Shown here: positions 1 through 9,574 of the stretch, piece after piece
Position numbering within the stretch: position 1 is the first letter of the stretch
Layout of the letters: every line of letters starts with the position of its first letter
Assembly: GCA_029204225.1 (NCBI GenBank)
Contig: CM055113.1
Coordinates: 31,668,383 to 31,732,382, forward strand
Direction: 5' to 3'
From: Diphasiastrum complanatum
Lineage: Eukaryota; Streptophyta; Lycopodiopsida; Lycopodiales; Lycopodiaceae
Length of the DNA stretch: 64,000 bases
Notes under the pieces: model-generated
What the model was told of the DNA's origin: nothing
The model's input: the letters and a program-made list of their open reading frames with translations, nothing else
Database searches by the model: none
Translations under genes and position numbers: made by a program

Positions 1-72
1 CACTCATTCTCAAGATCGCTCCTTTTCCTTGAGGAACCTGTTAGCACTCAAACTTTGAAGCCAATCCCTACA

Positions 73-1566
73 GAAATGAGAATATCAGAGTGGAAGAACA
101 TTCAAGGGATTAGCTCTTTAGAGCTAATAATAAGTATTCTTTCTAGAGTTGTCGATGGTCAACTTTCTTTGGCAAAAATGGGAAAAGAATTTCAAAGGTA
201 AAAGTCATAATCTAAATATTTATTTTCATGTTACTTTTTGTAATAAAGTGTTTTTCATGATTTTGTTAAATTTTTAACAATTATACTTTTTTAATGCAGG
301 CATAAATTATTTATGAAAGTTCAAGAAGCCCTTGTGACATGGTTAAATTGTCAAGATTTTGAAGAGTGCCAGAGGCTTTATCCTTTGAACAGCCGAAATG
401 AATCTTTGAGTCCATTTCTGTTTTTGTTTGGAGACATGGTAGTTATTTCACCCATGCTTAGCATAGGTGCTTATTAATTGTTTCTTTTTTATATTTTATG
501 TCTCCTAAGCTAAGCATAGTTATTTAATTATTTCTTTTTGATACTTTAAGTCTCCTATTCTATTTTATATTTTATGTGTCCCATGCTAAGCATAGCTTTT
601 TCTTTTTCAGTCTCCCGAAGATAAGAAAAACAAAGTCCTTCTAGAGCAATTCAAGAGACATATTCTGAAGCTAAAAGTAAAAAAAAAGGACAAGAAGAGA
701 TTAGCATGGGGTGAGACCATTGCCGAGGAGGATCCATTAGAGACCTACCTTCCCAAAAGTGTCGATGATCAACCATGCTTTTACTTAGTTGAGGAGGGCG
801 ATTGCAAAAAAAATTCCATGTGGGAATAGAAAATGTTGTGTGGTAAGTTTTTAAGTTCCTGAATTATTAATTCGTATTTTAGTTCATAATTATATTATAA
901 TTTTTTTATTTTAAAGCTAAATTTTTTTTTTTTATTTTACTTGTAATGTTCCATGCCACTCGAGAGGAGCACAACTTTGCAATGAAATAGAATACATAAC
1001 TATCAGTTATTATTCTTTGGATGACAAATGCTCGATGCTTCATTACAATACTTCCGAATTGAAAAGTTTTGAAAACTTGTTCCAGTATCCAGCCATGACC
1101 AAGAAACTAAAGAATCCAATGACGGGTTCTGTGGCTTGTCCCTACCAAAAGCCACAATTAGTCATTTAATTGATATTTTTTCTCACCCAGCTGATTGGGT
1201 TTTGGATTTATTTAGCAGTAGCGGCACTACGAGCGCATGTGCTGTTCAGAAAGAAAGACATGTTGTTGCAGTAGATTTAGATTCTAATTTAGTTGATTTT
1301 GTAAAAATGAGAATGAAATCTCTTTCACTTTTGAGCTATCTGAGGTGAAAAGGAGTCTAGATAGCGAGTATTCAATAATTCCCTTGTCCAATGAACCTCA
1401 GCCTCCTGTTAGCAGAAAAGTATGTGATACAGGAGAATTTGTTGATGTCTTGGTTAATGTGGTTACGGTAGTCGAGGAAATTGTAGAAGAGGTGCCACTT
1501 GAAACTACAGTGACTACTCAAAAGAAAGAAAAAGATGTAAATGACCTCGATGAGTTTTGGAAATAA
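73..1566 (+). pseudogene. Relic of a multi-exon gene with a C-terminal beta-class DNA amino-methyltransferase motif
   Basis: Three exons can be read with GT-AG introns: up to 197, 300-438 and 611-842, with introns 198-299 and 439-610 that keep phase. Exon 3 is lysine-rich and carries an in-frame TAG at 827-829. A last exon of roughly 960-1566 holds a PYQKPQLVI segment followed, after a frameshift near 1155, by DWVLDLFSSSGTTSACAVQ and RHVVAVDLD. This matches the motif X to motif I stretch (KP..LI..S..GD.VLD.F.GSGTT) of circularly permuted beta-class N4-cytosine/N6-adenine DNA methyltransferases, where motif I lies near the C-terminus. A second frameshift near 1320 leads to an acidic tail ending at the TAA at 1564-1566. 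The motif call is fairly secure. The enzyme's target cannot be told, and no DPPY/SPPW catalytic motif was seen in the exons read. It is a pseudogene as it stands. Confidence 0.6.
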
Positions 1567-2139
1567 AGATAAATCTTTTGCACTGCCAGCTGGCAACTCA
1601 ACGAGCTTGGAGTCATAGACTTCATGCCCAGGTGAAACGAGAGGCAATGATGGAGACTAACTAACTAGTTTATTAGCGTTAACTAGTCTTTTGATTCTAC
1701 ATTTAGCTATCCTGTAAACTCCACACAGTGGAGGTATAAACTATCCTTTTTGGATCATAATAGAGAGATTCATATAGATCTGTAAGAGACAGAGAGAGAC
1801 ATAGCGAGTAGAGCTGAAAAGAAAAACACTAGAAACAATAGAGCTGTGAAAGTCTGCCAACGAGCAGAACACAACGAAAGAGCAGAGTGTCACCAACGAG
1901 CGAGACACTGACGATCTCACTCTAAAATTAAACTAATAACACAGTCGCTCTATTTTCGTCTATCTCCATGTCTTGTATTGTCTGTGTCTTGATTGCTAGA
2001 ATAGAATGTGTTCTGTGATGTGTAGTCGCGTGTCTAGGATTTTGTAAAAGCTTCCGCGCAAAAAGAAAATTCAAAGATACAAAATCGTTCACGAATAAGA
2101 AGACGAAATCGAAATAAAAACAGTCTCACTTCCACGACA
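1567..2139 (+). repeat. Truncated copia LTR (family 1)
   Basis: From the 'gccagctggcaactcaacg' stretch to the terminal 'cacgaca', this segment is collinear with about 16440-17011, the 5' LTR of copia A. Shared landmarks are 'gagcttggagtcatagac', 'ctccacacagtggag', 'gaaagtctgccaacgagcag' and 'gcttccgcgcaaaaa'. The first 220 or so bases of the LTR are missing, and there is no PBS after it. The sequence before it is the stop codon of the methyltransferase relic, and after it is CACTA relic sequence. It is therefore a broken solo LTR, not part of a local element. Confidence 0.85.
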
Positions 2140-2144
2140 ATAAC

Positions 2145-2400
2145 AAGGATATCTCATCTGAACATTTTCCATAGCCAGGAAAGTTGTGCATCGTCCACAT
2201 CAAGATCCCCTTCACCACAAAATCTCTTTGTCTCAATGGTCTTGATATATGCTCACTTGAACTCCTTGCCATAGAATCTTTTGCTCATCTCTAAACTCAT
2301 GCTAGGTAGCATCCACGTGCTTCCATGCTGGAGAATCGGTAGGGATCCTCATAGTATCGACGAATGAACGATTGCTCGAATGCTATGTCATTACCCGAAA
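2145..2400 (-). pseudogene. CACTA TNP2 transposase fragment, internally deleted
   Basis: On the minus strand the sequence reads MRIPTDSPAWKHVDA, then jumps to EQKILWQGVQVS and a decayed LMWTMHNFPGYGKCS-like stretch. These are three consecutive landmarks of the TNP2-type (Transposase_21) CACTA transposase. The conserved block around 'YSxWPVxxxYNLPPW', which should lie between the first two, is missing. Stops and frameshifts are present. The same protein is better preserved at 6865-7650. Confidence 0.6.
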
Positions 2401-3160
2401 CAAAAAACCAATGGATTTTATTGTTAGTATGGCCATTACAATAACTAGTAACCACCAAGAAATATCCTTTGGAATCACTGATGTTCCATACCACAAACTT
2501 TTCCTCCAAGAATTCTATGCATCTAGATATGTTCACCCAAAAAGTCAAAAAGACTATTTGGCTATCCTATATCCAACTATAGAATTAAAATTACAACCTA
2601 TTTTAGGAGATAAATCTAAACATTGAAATCTCTCATGCTCCTTAAGTGTTACCAAAAGAATACCACTCCACATTGTACCCCAATATGGACGAGACAAAAT
2701 GTATCATCTACGTACGATTGAATTGTCATAAGTGTATTTACTAACCCAAAGGGACATGGATCTCAACAAAATCGAATACCATACGGTCCTAGATATCCAA
2801 TATTTATTTTAGAATCGGTAAAAAAGAACTTAATTCTTTTATAGGTTAGAATTTCTCTTGGTTGTCACAGTCATTATAAAAGAACACTCTATAATGCTAC
2901 AAATAGAATCCAAATTACTAGATTCCTATATCGAACACGTTTCATCTGCCATCACTTGCAAGATCCAAATCCAATTGCAAAATAGAGATGGTTCCATAAA
3001 TGGATTATCTGACTTGCCACTCACTTTTCCCTTAGAACCTTTAATTTTTCAAAACTCTAAAGGAATCCAAATTTCCAAAGGCAGTCTTCTTAATTATTTC
3101 CCAATTGTTAATCTCATTTGCTATCAATTATACTTCAGGAATTGAAAGTAGATTAACAAA
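2372..3160 (+). pseudogene. Broken ORFs of unknown function
   Basis: Two open stretches, 2372-2626 (84 codons) and 2858-3145 (95 codons), are linked by sequence in the same frame interrupted by about four stops. Together they would make a protein of roughly 260 residues, rich in isoleucine and leucine, with no transmembrane run, metal site or catalytic motif that I recognise. The first stretch contains ISFGITDVPYHKLFLQEFY, the second DLPLTFPLEPLIFQNSKG. It lies between two CACTA fragments. I cannot assign it to a family; a mobile-element or integrated foreign origin is possible but not shown. Confidence 0.3.
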
Positions 3161-3514
3161 ACTGATCAACTGGGTCAACCAATCAACTACCCCTCAAGCT
3201 TTATCTCTTTCCTCCCTTCCAAATATGGTTCAGGCTAAAAGCCCCAAATTTGTACTAGGAAAAAGTTCAATTTGGTATCAGTAATAGATAACTACAAATC
3301 AACCAGACAAATTTGACTAGCACTTAATTACTAGCAAATTCCCTTATGGATAAGCATAGAAACTGTTCCAATAAGATTTACATTATTCTTGGTTTTTACT
3401 GATTCCAAAAAACAAGAAATGCTCCATATTAGTTGACATATTCACAAAAATCTTTAACTAAATGTGAAAGGAACTTCTCATTGTTGACCCTCAAAATAGT
3501 GTGTCTATATTTTA

Positions 3515-3615
3515 GAGGGATATACCAAGGGATATCCCTTGGTATCCCTTGGTCTATCCCTCAGGAAAAAAAAAGCCACCAACAGCCTTTTTAGAGGGAT
3601 ATCCCTCAGTTTATA
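3515..3615. repeat. Cluster of perfect palindromes
   Basis: A perfect 24-bp palindrome at 3522-3545 is made of ATACCAAGGGAT followed directly by its reverse complement. The outer sequence (TAGAGGGATA ... CTATCCCTC) extends the fold imperfectly. A second palindrome, GAGGGATATCCCTC, follows around 3595. The cluster could form a cruciform or hairpin. Confidence 0.75.
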
Positions 3616-3654
3616 CATGCTATAAACAAAGCAAAAATGAGATGAAGAAGCCTC

Positions 3655-3771
3655 AATTACCGAGGTGATTATGGACGATCTCTTTCCGAGGTATACATCA
3701 TGGTATATACTAAGGCTTGGGAACTTTTCTTTAAAAAAAATTCTTCATAAAAACCTCGGTAATAGGGTTGG
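3655..3771. repeat. Short inverted repeat (candidate MITE-like hairpin)
   Basis: ATTACCGAGG near 3656-3665 is exactly complementary to CCTCGGTAAT near 3762-3771, about 100 bp apart. No target duplication is obvious, so it may simply be a hairpin. Confidence 0.4.
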
Positions 3772-3794
3772 AAATCCTCTCTAATATTGTAGTG

Positions 3795-4732
3795 TCATGG
3801 AGTTCCTTGCTCATAGGGATCCTTCTATTCCTCATCTCTTGGATAATAAGGATGATGAGCTTGTTATTGAGGAGGTTTCTCAGGAAAAGGAGTGATCATG
3901 AGAATGAGTAAGTCTTTTAGGGAGAAGGTGAATAAGTTTTGCATTCTAAGTAGCGAAGAAATGCAAAAGTGAATTTGGAGATACAAAGAGGCCAAGGCTC
4001 ATAGACAAACTACTTGAGCCACTTTTAGGAGAGGCATAGAAGAGAATCATACCCACATAACCTCGCCCTTCTATCCAAGGACATGACTTGATTGGCTACA
4101 TGATGCCCTTAGAGAAGCCTCGACAAACAATGAGGAAGTAATAGAGAGAAAGTAAGAATTTGCAAGGGGTTACAATTTTCATGTAAGCTATGTAGATCAT
4201 TCACATGTTAAGCTATTTGTATGTGTAATTTTCTATATATTTGTTATATCCCTAACACACTTTGTTCTTTCTCATTCAATACAAAAAATACAATGCATTG
4301 TGGATGCATGGATGACACTTTCGTATAGAGCGCATTGACAAAAATAGAAATATCTATGATTGTGGAGTCATAGAAAATTTTATCCAAGAGAGTCAAGCAA
4401 GCATGGATGACACCAATTTACTCTCTTCTCAACTTGATTACTGTGGAATAATCAATGACATCCTCGAAGTTGCATTTAGACGATTTAGCTTTTTCATATT
4501 TGATGTCAAAAAGTTCAAATTTATTTGCAATGGTCCCAATGCAAATGTCAAGAAAGATGAGAGTGGTTATTTTGTCGATGACTTCACCAAACTTTGGATG
4601 GATCAAAGCGATCCATTTGTCTTTTCTCAACAATGTGAGTGGGTACATTTCTTTTATGTCTTCAAGATGTCAATCATTAGGGGAAGTATGGGCTCAAAAT
4701 GGGCCATTTGTAAAGATACTTTTGTCCAATGA
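3795..4732 (+). pseudogene. CACTA transposase C-terminal region with DUF4216 domain
   Basis: The plus strand reads, with several stops, EKVNKFCILSSEEMQ, IWRYKEAKAHRQ, LDWLHDALREASTNNEEVIE and then an open ORF at 4403-4732. The ORF contains LDYCGIINDILEV, RFSFFIFDVKKFKFIC, DESGYFVDDFTKLW and DPFVFSQQCEWVHFFYV. This order and spacing match DUF4216 (PF13952), the C-terminal domain of plant CACTA/TNP2 transposases: 'GiLedIlEl', a W/K in 'CdWf', then 'dePFvlasQaeQVfYv'. It lies on the strand opposite to the other two TNP2 pieces, so it comes from a different or rearranged copy. Nothing here is translatable as a full protein. Confidence 0.6.
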
Positions 4733-4747
4733 ATTTTATTGAGTAAT

Positions 4748-5370
4748 AGTTGCTGCCCGTATGTCTTTTTGTCGCTGCCCACAAAGCATACTTCTATGGT
4801 TAAATTGATTCAAGTTTTAAGGAGTCATATCCTAATTAGCTATAACTTTTGATCAGTACATATAAATGTGAAACTGAGTATACCATAAGCAAGAGGACGC
4901 CAAGAGCTTTCCAACACACACCATATTGTCATAGTTATGCAAATGTACTTGAGCACGCTGATTAGATATCACAAACAAGTATAACTTTCTTTTTCTAGGC
5001 GAAACTATGACAATATGGTGTGCATTGGAAAGCTCTTGACATCCTCTTTCTTATGGTGTACTCAACTTCACATTTTGATGCACTAATCAAAAGTTATAGC
5101 TAATCATGAATGAGATATCTATTCATCGCACCCGAGTAGATTTGCAAAGTTGCAAATGTACTTGGCCGCGTTGATTAGATATTCCATTTTTCTAAAAGCT
5201 ATAACTTTCTTGTTTCCGGATAGATTTATGACAATATGGTATGCGTTGGAAAGCTCTTGGCATCATCTTTCTTATGGTGTACTCAGTTTCACATTTTGAT
5301 GTACTGATCAAAATTTATAGCTAATCATGATGGTGAATGACAATATAGGTTAAACGGCGGGCAGTACCAG
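4748..5370. repeat. Foldback element with ~100-bp inverted arms and a duplicated arm
   Basis: The segment at 4837-4936 (agctataacttttgatcag ... atattgtcatagtt) is the near-perfect reverse complement of 5003-5103, with a loop of about 66 bp. The right arm plus loop (about 4939-5125) is then repeated directly at about 5150-5333, again running from 'gcaaatgtactt' to 'gctaatcatg'. The outer ends, GTTGCTGCCCG near 4749 and CGGGCAGTACC near 5354, look like short imperfect terminal inverted repeats. No coding capacity was seen. Confidence 0.65.
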
Positions 5371-5690
5371 AAATAAAAAATTTTGTCGGATAGTCTTCTC
5401 TCTCTCCATATTATCTCTCTCTAAAGTCAAACTTGCTTAAAGAGTTCATTTTGAGCCCATATTTTTCCTAATGGCTCTTTTGTTGTCAATCAATTGATTT
5501 TCAGTATACTGTAAAAAATGTATATTGTGTGTATACCCAAGCAATCGTAACATAGCTATAGATACTAATTACAAGTCAATGTTTATGGAAACATAGATTA
5601 ATTACAGGTGGTCTTTCACCCTGTCCGTTCAGTTCTCATATAGTGGTATGTGATTCAAGTCGCTCCTCAAAGTAAAAGAATTTTTTAACA
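5371..5690. other. No gene recognised
   Basis: AT-rich sequence with a short pyrimidine stretch (ctctctctccatattatctctctc) near 5398. Nothing else can be supported. Confidence 0.5.
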
Positions 5691-6010
5691 TAGATGTCGT
5701 GGAGGACGTGGCGCTGCCAGCTGATGCACCTGAACAACACAACTACAAATATGTGCATTTTGCCATGCGATGCTGCCATGCAAACCCGATACTTAGCCAA
5801 AATTTTGTTCTATGTGACACTGCCACGCGTGGCACATCCACAACAAAACTTTTCCGAAGACCTTGCCGGTGAAATCCAGACCGGAGGTGGGGTCCGACAA
5901 CAAATTTTTAATTTTGTGTGACAGTGCCATGCAATTATTTTCAAACTCAAAATTTGAAATATGAGCGCCAAACTGTGTCGGCGTGGCACAGTTGAGAGCC
6001 ATTACTTTGC
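5690..6010. repeat. GC-rich tract with repeated GCCATGC/GCCACGC motifs (candidate CACTA subterminal repeats)
   Basis: Within about 300 bp there are several near-copies of a 7-9 bp motif: TTGCCATGC, CTGCCATGC, CTGCCACGC, GTGCCATGC and the inverted GCGTGGCAC (twice). One of them is a palindrome, TGCCACGCGTGGCA, near 5821. The tract is clearly GC-richer than its flanks. CACTA elements carry such direct and inverted subterminal motifs as binding sites for their accessory protein, and the TNP2 relic starts about 400 bp further on. The terminal CACTA sequence itself was not found. Confidence 0.4.
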
Positions 6011-6389
6011 AATTGAGAGCCATGTGGTAGCTTGTTAAGCTAAGAAGTTGATAAAAAAAATTGCAATGTTATACACGTTTGTGTGTTTGCAAAGATGAAT
6101 GAATAGTCGAACATATTGCAAAGTGTATTATTATCTCAAAGAAGATGCTTTTTAATTATAATATATAAATAATCAACGTTTTACATTTTTTAATTGTTCT
6201 CTTAATTAGTTCACACATCTATTAATATTGATAAGTTTTTTTCAATTCTAAGTGATTGCGAGATGCGTTTGAAATGAAATTTTAGAAATGCAACATCGTA
6301 GAAAAATGTAATAATTTTAATTTAAAAACAATATATATTGACCACAATGTATCATTTTATGAAAAAATTATTTGTCACATGTACAAACT

Positions 6390-6611
6390 TTATTCATCAT
6401 CGCAAGATTCAAATTCATCAGCCAATACATCTTGCAACTCATCTCTGCTAAGATGATTTTCATCATCACTATCGAAATCAAAATCTCTCTCAATATTTTC
6501 TTCATGCAAAGAATCATTGTTGTCCTCTTCGTCATCTGAATCGTCATAATCATGAGAAGTGATTCTCGGATTTTCAAGATTTATAAAACTTGAAGATATG
6601 TTCATCTTCAT
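6390..6611 (-). pseudogene. Acidic low-complexity ORF at the 3' side of the TNP2 relic
   Basis: A 73-residue open frame dominated by Asp, Glu, Ser and Asn (HDYDDSDDEEDNNDS). It lies downstream of the TNP2 core on the same strand and could be a distal exon of that transposon's product. Low complexity makes any homology call unsafe, and a second overlapping frame is open in the same place. Confidence 0.3.
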
Positions 6612-6864
6612 CAGATATACTTGTGTTGTCCAAATTTAGATCTTCCATTTCATTCTCAACATATGCATTTTCGAATACATGTCTTGAGCGACATATCACC
6701 AATTTTTGTTTCTGGTTGAAAAAATACCTGCACATTTAACAATATTAGGTTTAGATATTAGTTATAATCATATATTAATTCACAATAAATAGATGTAATG
6801 AAAAAGTAGTGTAGATAATTAATATAACAATGATCACAATTGACAAAAAGAAAAAATGTTAAAT

Positions 6865-7660
6865 TCATGCACACATGTTCACAATGTGCCAATCTGCCAC
6901 GAACATTCTCTTTGGAGACATTCTTGTTTCTGATCTCCCATTAAAGCCTCTTCTATGAGCATTTCTAAATGGATGATTTTCATCTTGCAAGTACTTGCAA
7001 TGATTTTCATATACAACTTTGTTTAAAGGACATGAGTGTCGAGCATCAATATTTGGTCCACAAATGAGACACGCGTGATATCCAAAGGTTGTACAACCTA
7101 AAGGAATCAAATCCAATTCGTGTTATCAATTGAATTTTTTTAAAGAATAAATATTGCATGCATAAAAACTAAATATAAAAAAATTACAAGTGGTTTCATT
7201 TTATAGTCACCTGAACAATTGCGCAATCCTAGATAGTCATGCATAGTCCACATTAAAATTGCATACAACAAAAATGTATTGTCTTGAAGTGGACGTGAGA
7301 TGTATATGCTTGGACTCCCTTCCATAGTAGTTCTAGTTCTTCAATCAATGGTGCAAAGTAGATATCCATATTTTTTACTTTATGTTTTTCAGGAATTAGA
7401 AGTGCTAGCATGAGATGCCCTTTTTTAATGCTTAGCCAAGGTGGAATGTTATAGTTGACCAACACCACTGGCCAAGTAGACCACGCGCTTGACATTTTTC
7501 CAAAGGGGTTAACCCCGTCTGTTGCAAGTCCAAATCTTATATTTCTTTTTTCACTTGTGAAACATGGCTATTCTTTGTCAATGTCTTTCCATGTAGGAGA
7601 GTCTGCGGGTACTCTCATAATCTCATCCAAAGAACCATGACTATTCACAAGTTCTACAAG
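6865..7660 (-). pseudogene. CACTA TNP2 transposase core (Transposase_21)
   Basis: Reading 7660 down to 6865, landmarks appear in the family's order: MRVPADSPTWKDID, NIRFGLATDGVNPFGKMSSAWS, TWPVVLVNYNIPPWLSIKKG, LMLALLIPEKHKVKNMDIYF, APLIEELELLWKGVQ, a decayed LMWTMHDYLGL, then DLIPLGCTTFGYHACLICG, NKVVYENHCKYL and HPFRNAHRRGFNGRSE. These are the hallmark segments of En/Spm (CACTA) TNP2 transposases, including the 'tDGfnPFg', 'YNLPPwl' and 'HpfRk..FnG..E' blocks. At least three frames are needed to read it. The gap at about 7117-7140 contains a splice-like or frameshifted join. It is a nonfunctional relic. Confidence 0.75.
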
Positions 7661-7699
7661 AGACTTGCAACGAAACAATCATTGCAATCGTGGGATTAT

Positions 7700-8170
7700 T
7701 GGAAAGTGTCATAAAACCTTGCATGGGATAGTGGTCCCTTGTAAGTCGTCTCGATATCGAGGAGTATCGCATATACGACAAGATTTTAACCCTCGATACT
7801 CACCATGATATAAGATGCAATCTTTTGGACAAACATGATGCAATGTATAGTCCATTTCATTGCACTCAACATTTTTGGTGCCTCACCTCTTGTCTCTAAT
7901 ATAGTATTTCCTTTGGGAGTAGTTTGCACAATAACCTGTACATAATCAAATGAATTTTCATAATATAAAATAAAAGATCATTTAGCCAACTAAAACATTT
8001 GACTTGAACAACACATCTACTAAAATCTTTAAAAAAAAATCTCAATCTTATTTACCCAAATAAGGATGTAACACTTGTATCACTCCATTTATATTTTGCT
8101 TGGAGGTTCAATATAAGCAACGAAATGGCCAAACGAGATGTCTTTGCTCCAGGATATAATGGTGTGTTTG
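7700..8170 (-). pseudogene. Probable N-terminal part of the TNP2 relic
   Basis: In one minus frame 7830-7760 reads MDYTLHHVCPKDCILYHGEYRG, which resembles the Cys-containing segment 'yhaCpndCiLYr.ey' that precedes the 'DsPaW' motif in TNP2 proteins. The rest is AT-rich and interrupted. The call rests on position and this one motif. Confidence 0.45.
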
Positions 8171-8177
8171 ATTCTTC

Positions 8178-8567
8178 TTACAATTTTTTTTCCTCAGCAC
8201 CAATAAATGATTCACTATCATGTTCAGTGTGTTCTGCCACGTCATGATGCTCATAGACGTTATTTATCAAGTTGTTCATGATTTCAACTTCATCTTGAAT
8301 GCAAAAATCATTTTCAGCACTTGATCTTGATTCTGAAGAAGAAGAAGAAGAAGAAGATCGAGGTTGATTTGTTTTGGCACGTTGTTGTTCATCTATTTTC
8401 ATCATGGCTCTCAATACCATACGCTCACGACGTGATAGTTGATATATGTGTGGCCCATCATATGCCAATCTTGTTTTGGATATGGAGTGACTATTATCAT
8501 TGTCACTAGAGCTAGATGATGACTCATAGTCCTTCAAACATGGGAAACAAATTAACATATTCATCAA
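8178..8567 (-). CDS. Serine-rich hypothetical ORF, probably transposon-associated
   Basis: A 129-codon open frame. A likely splice acceptor (tgaag, near 8532) would trim the first dozen residues and start it at DYESSSSSDNDNSHS. There are two serine runs (residues about 16-21 and 70-78) around a basic-hydrophobic segment, GPHIYQLSRRERMVLRAMMK, and then an acidic C-terminus. No known domain was recognised. It lies between the TNP2 relic and the SET-domain ORF on the same strand, so it may be an exon of either. Nothing shows that it is expressed. Confidence 0.3.
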   Translation of the reverse strand: MMNMLICFPCLKDYESSSSSSDNDNSHSISKTRLAYDGPHIYQLSRRERMVLRAMMKIDEQQRAKTNQPRSSSSSSSSESRSSAENDFCIQDEVEIMNNLINNVYEHHDVAEHTEHDSESFIGAEEKKL

Positions 8568-8758
8568 TTAACATATAAGATTATCATTCATGAAAATTAA
8601 AACTAAAATTAAGACATGCAAATCAAACACCATATCTTAAATTAAGACATGCAATACGAAATATAAAAAAAACAATTAATTGACATTCAACATAACTTGT
8701 TCTCACTAAATAGATAAAATCTATATTGATATTCACAAGGTACATGCTTGAATTTGGC

Positions 8759-9574
8759 TCAAAGCCTTTTGTACACATCTTGGAAGAGGACGATCGAAAC
8801 TATGTTTGATGAATAGCTCTTCACCAAATTTAATGGGCCTATCGCACATACCATTACGTATGTACCTTTTGAGTTCCTAGAAAAGTATTTTTCGTTTCCA
8901 TTGGTGCATTCCTCAAAATCACAATTAGTTAATGAAGGGTGCCCAATGGAACTATTTATATATCCAGCAATATTGCCATGTTTTTTTGGATGCCCATCAA
9001 TGTACATATGATGTGATTTCAAAGCATTCTCTCCTTGCACACGCCGCTCTTCCAAAGAACAAGCATTAGCATTCAAGCCATAAATCTGCATTCTCCATTG
9101 GTGATGACACAAAGTATGCCAATCACCCCAATTGAATTGAGGTCCTATATAAGGCATTAATGTGACAACAATATTCAAAGGGACATCAATGCTAGTAAAA
9201 AAAAATAAACCTAATCCCGCATTAGGAAAGTGCTCACTTGGCTTGATCATGTACATATGACCCCAATATGAAAATGATCTTCCACATAATTGTAGTAGTA
9301 CCCTATCAAGCCAACATAAATATTTATTTCTATCAAAGACCTGAACCAATGCTTCTAGGTAGGGAGGAAGAGGAGACTTAGTCAATGAATTTAAAACATT
9401 TTTGGATAAGTCAACAATACGTAACTTTGGTTGTTCATTTTCAAATCTTGTCAAAATGCATCTAAGTTGTGTTCTTTTTGTCAATGGAGTAAATCTAGAT
9501 GGGATAGGAAGAAGAGGAGATTCTACACAAGGTATGTGAGGTGACGTGAGGTGACGTGAGATGGATAGAATCAA
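8759..9574 (-). pseudogene. SET-domain protein relic (putative lysine methyltransferase-like)
   Basis: This 271-codon ORF carries a recognisable SET domain. GLGLFFFTSIDVPLN at residues 120-134 is the opening 'GlGLfa..dI..G' strand, and PYIGP (141-145) corresponds to 'Y.G'. GNIAGYINSS at 200-209 matches 'gNiarFiNHSC', NCDFEE at 217-222 matches 'PNc.f', and GTYVMVCAI at 237-245 is the next strand. The last diagnostic motif is present only in another frame: at 8814-8825 the minus strand encodes GEEL, within a GEELFIKHSF stretch, so a one-base frameshift lies near 8835. The invariant His and Cys of NHSC are replaced (INSS). N-terminal to SET is an LPPYLEALVQVF ... YLCWLDRVLLQL region also kept in another copy in this window. 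Catalysis is doubtful. Confidence 0.7.

Noticed and set aside
73-1566. Bacterial contamination as source of the methyltransferase motif
   Set aside because: Clean GT-AG introns, AT-rich plant-like flanks and the adjoining copia LTR argue that it is native.
2372-3160. Endogenous virus origin for the unassigned ORFs
   Set aside because: No movement, capsid or polymerase motif could be named; left as unknown.
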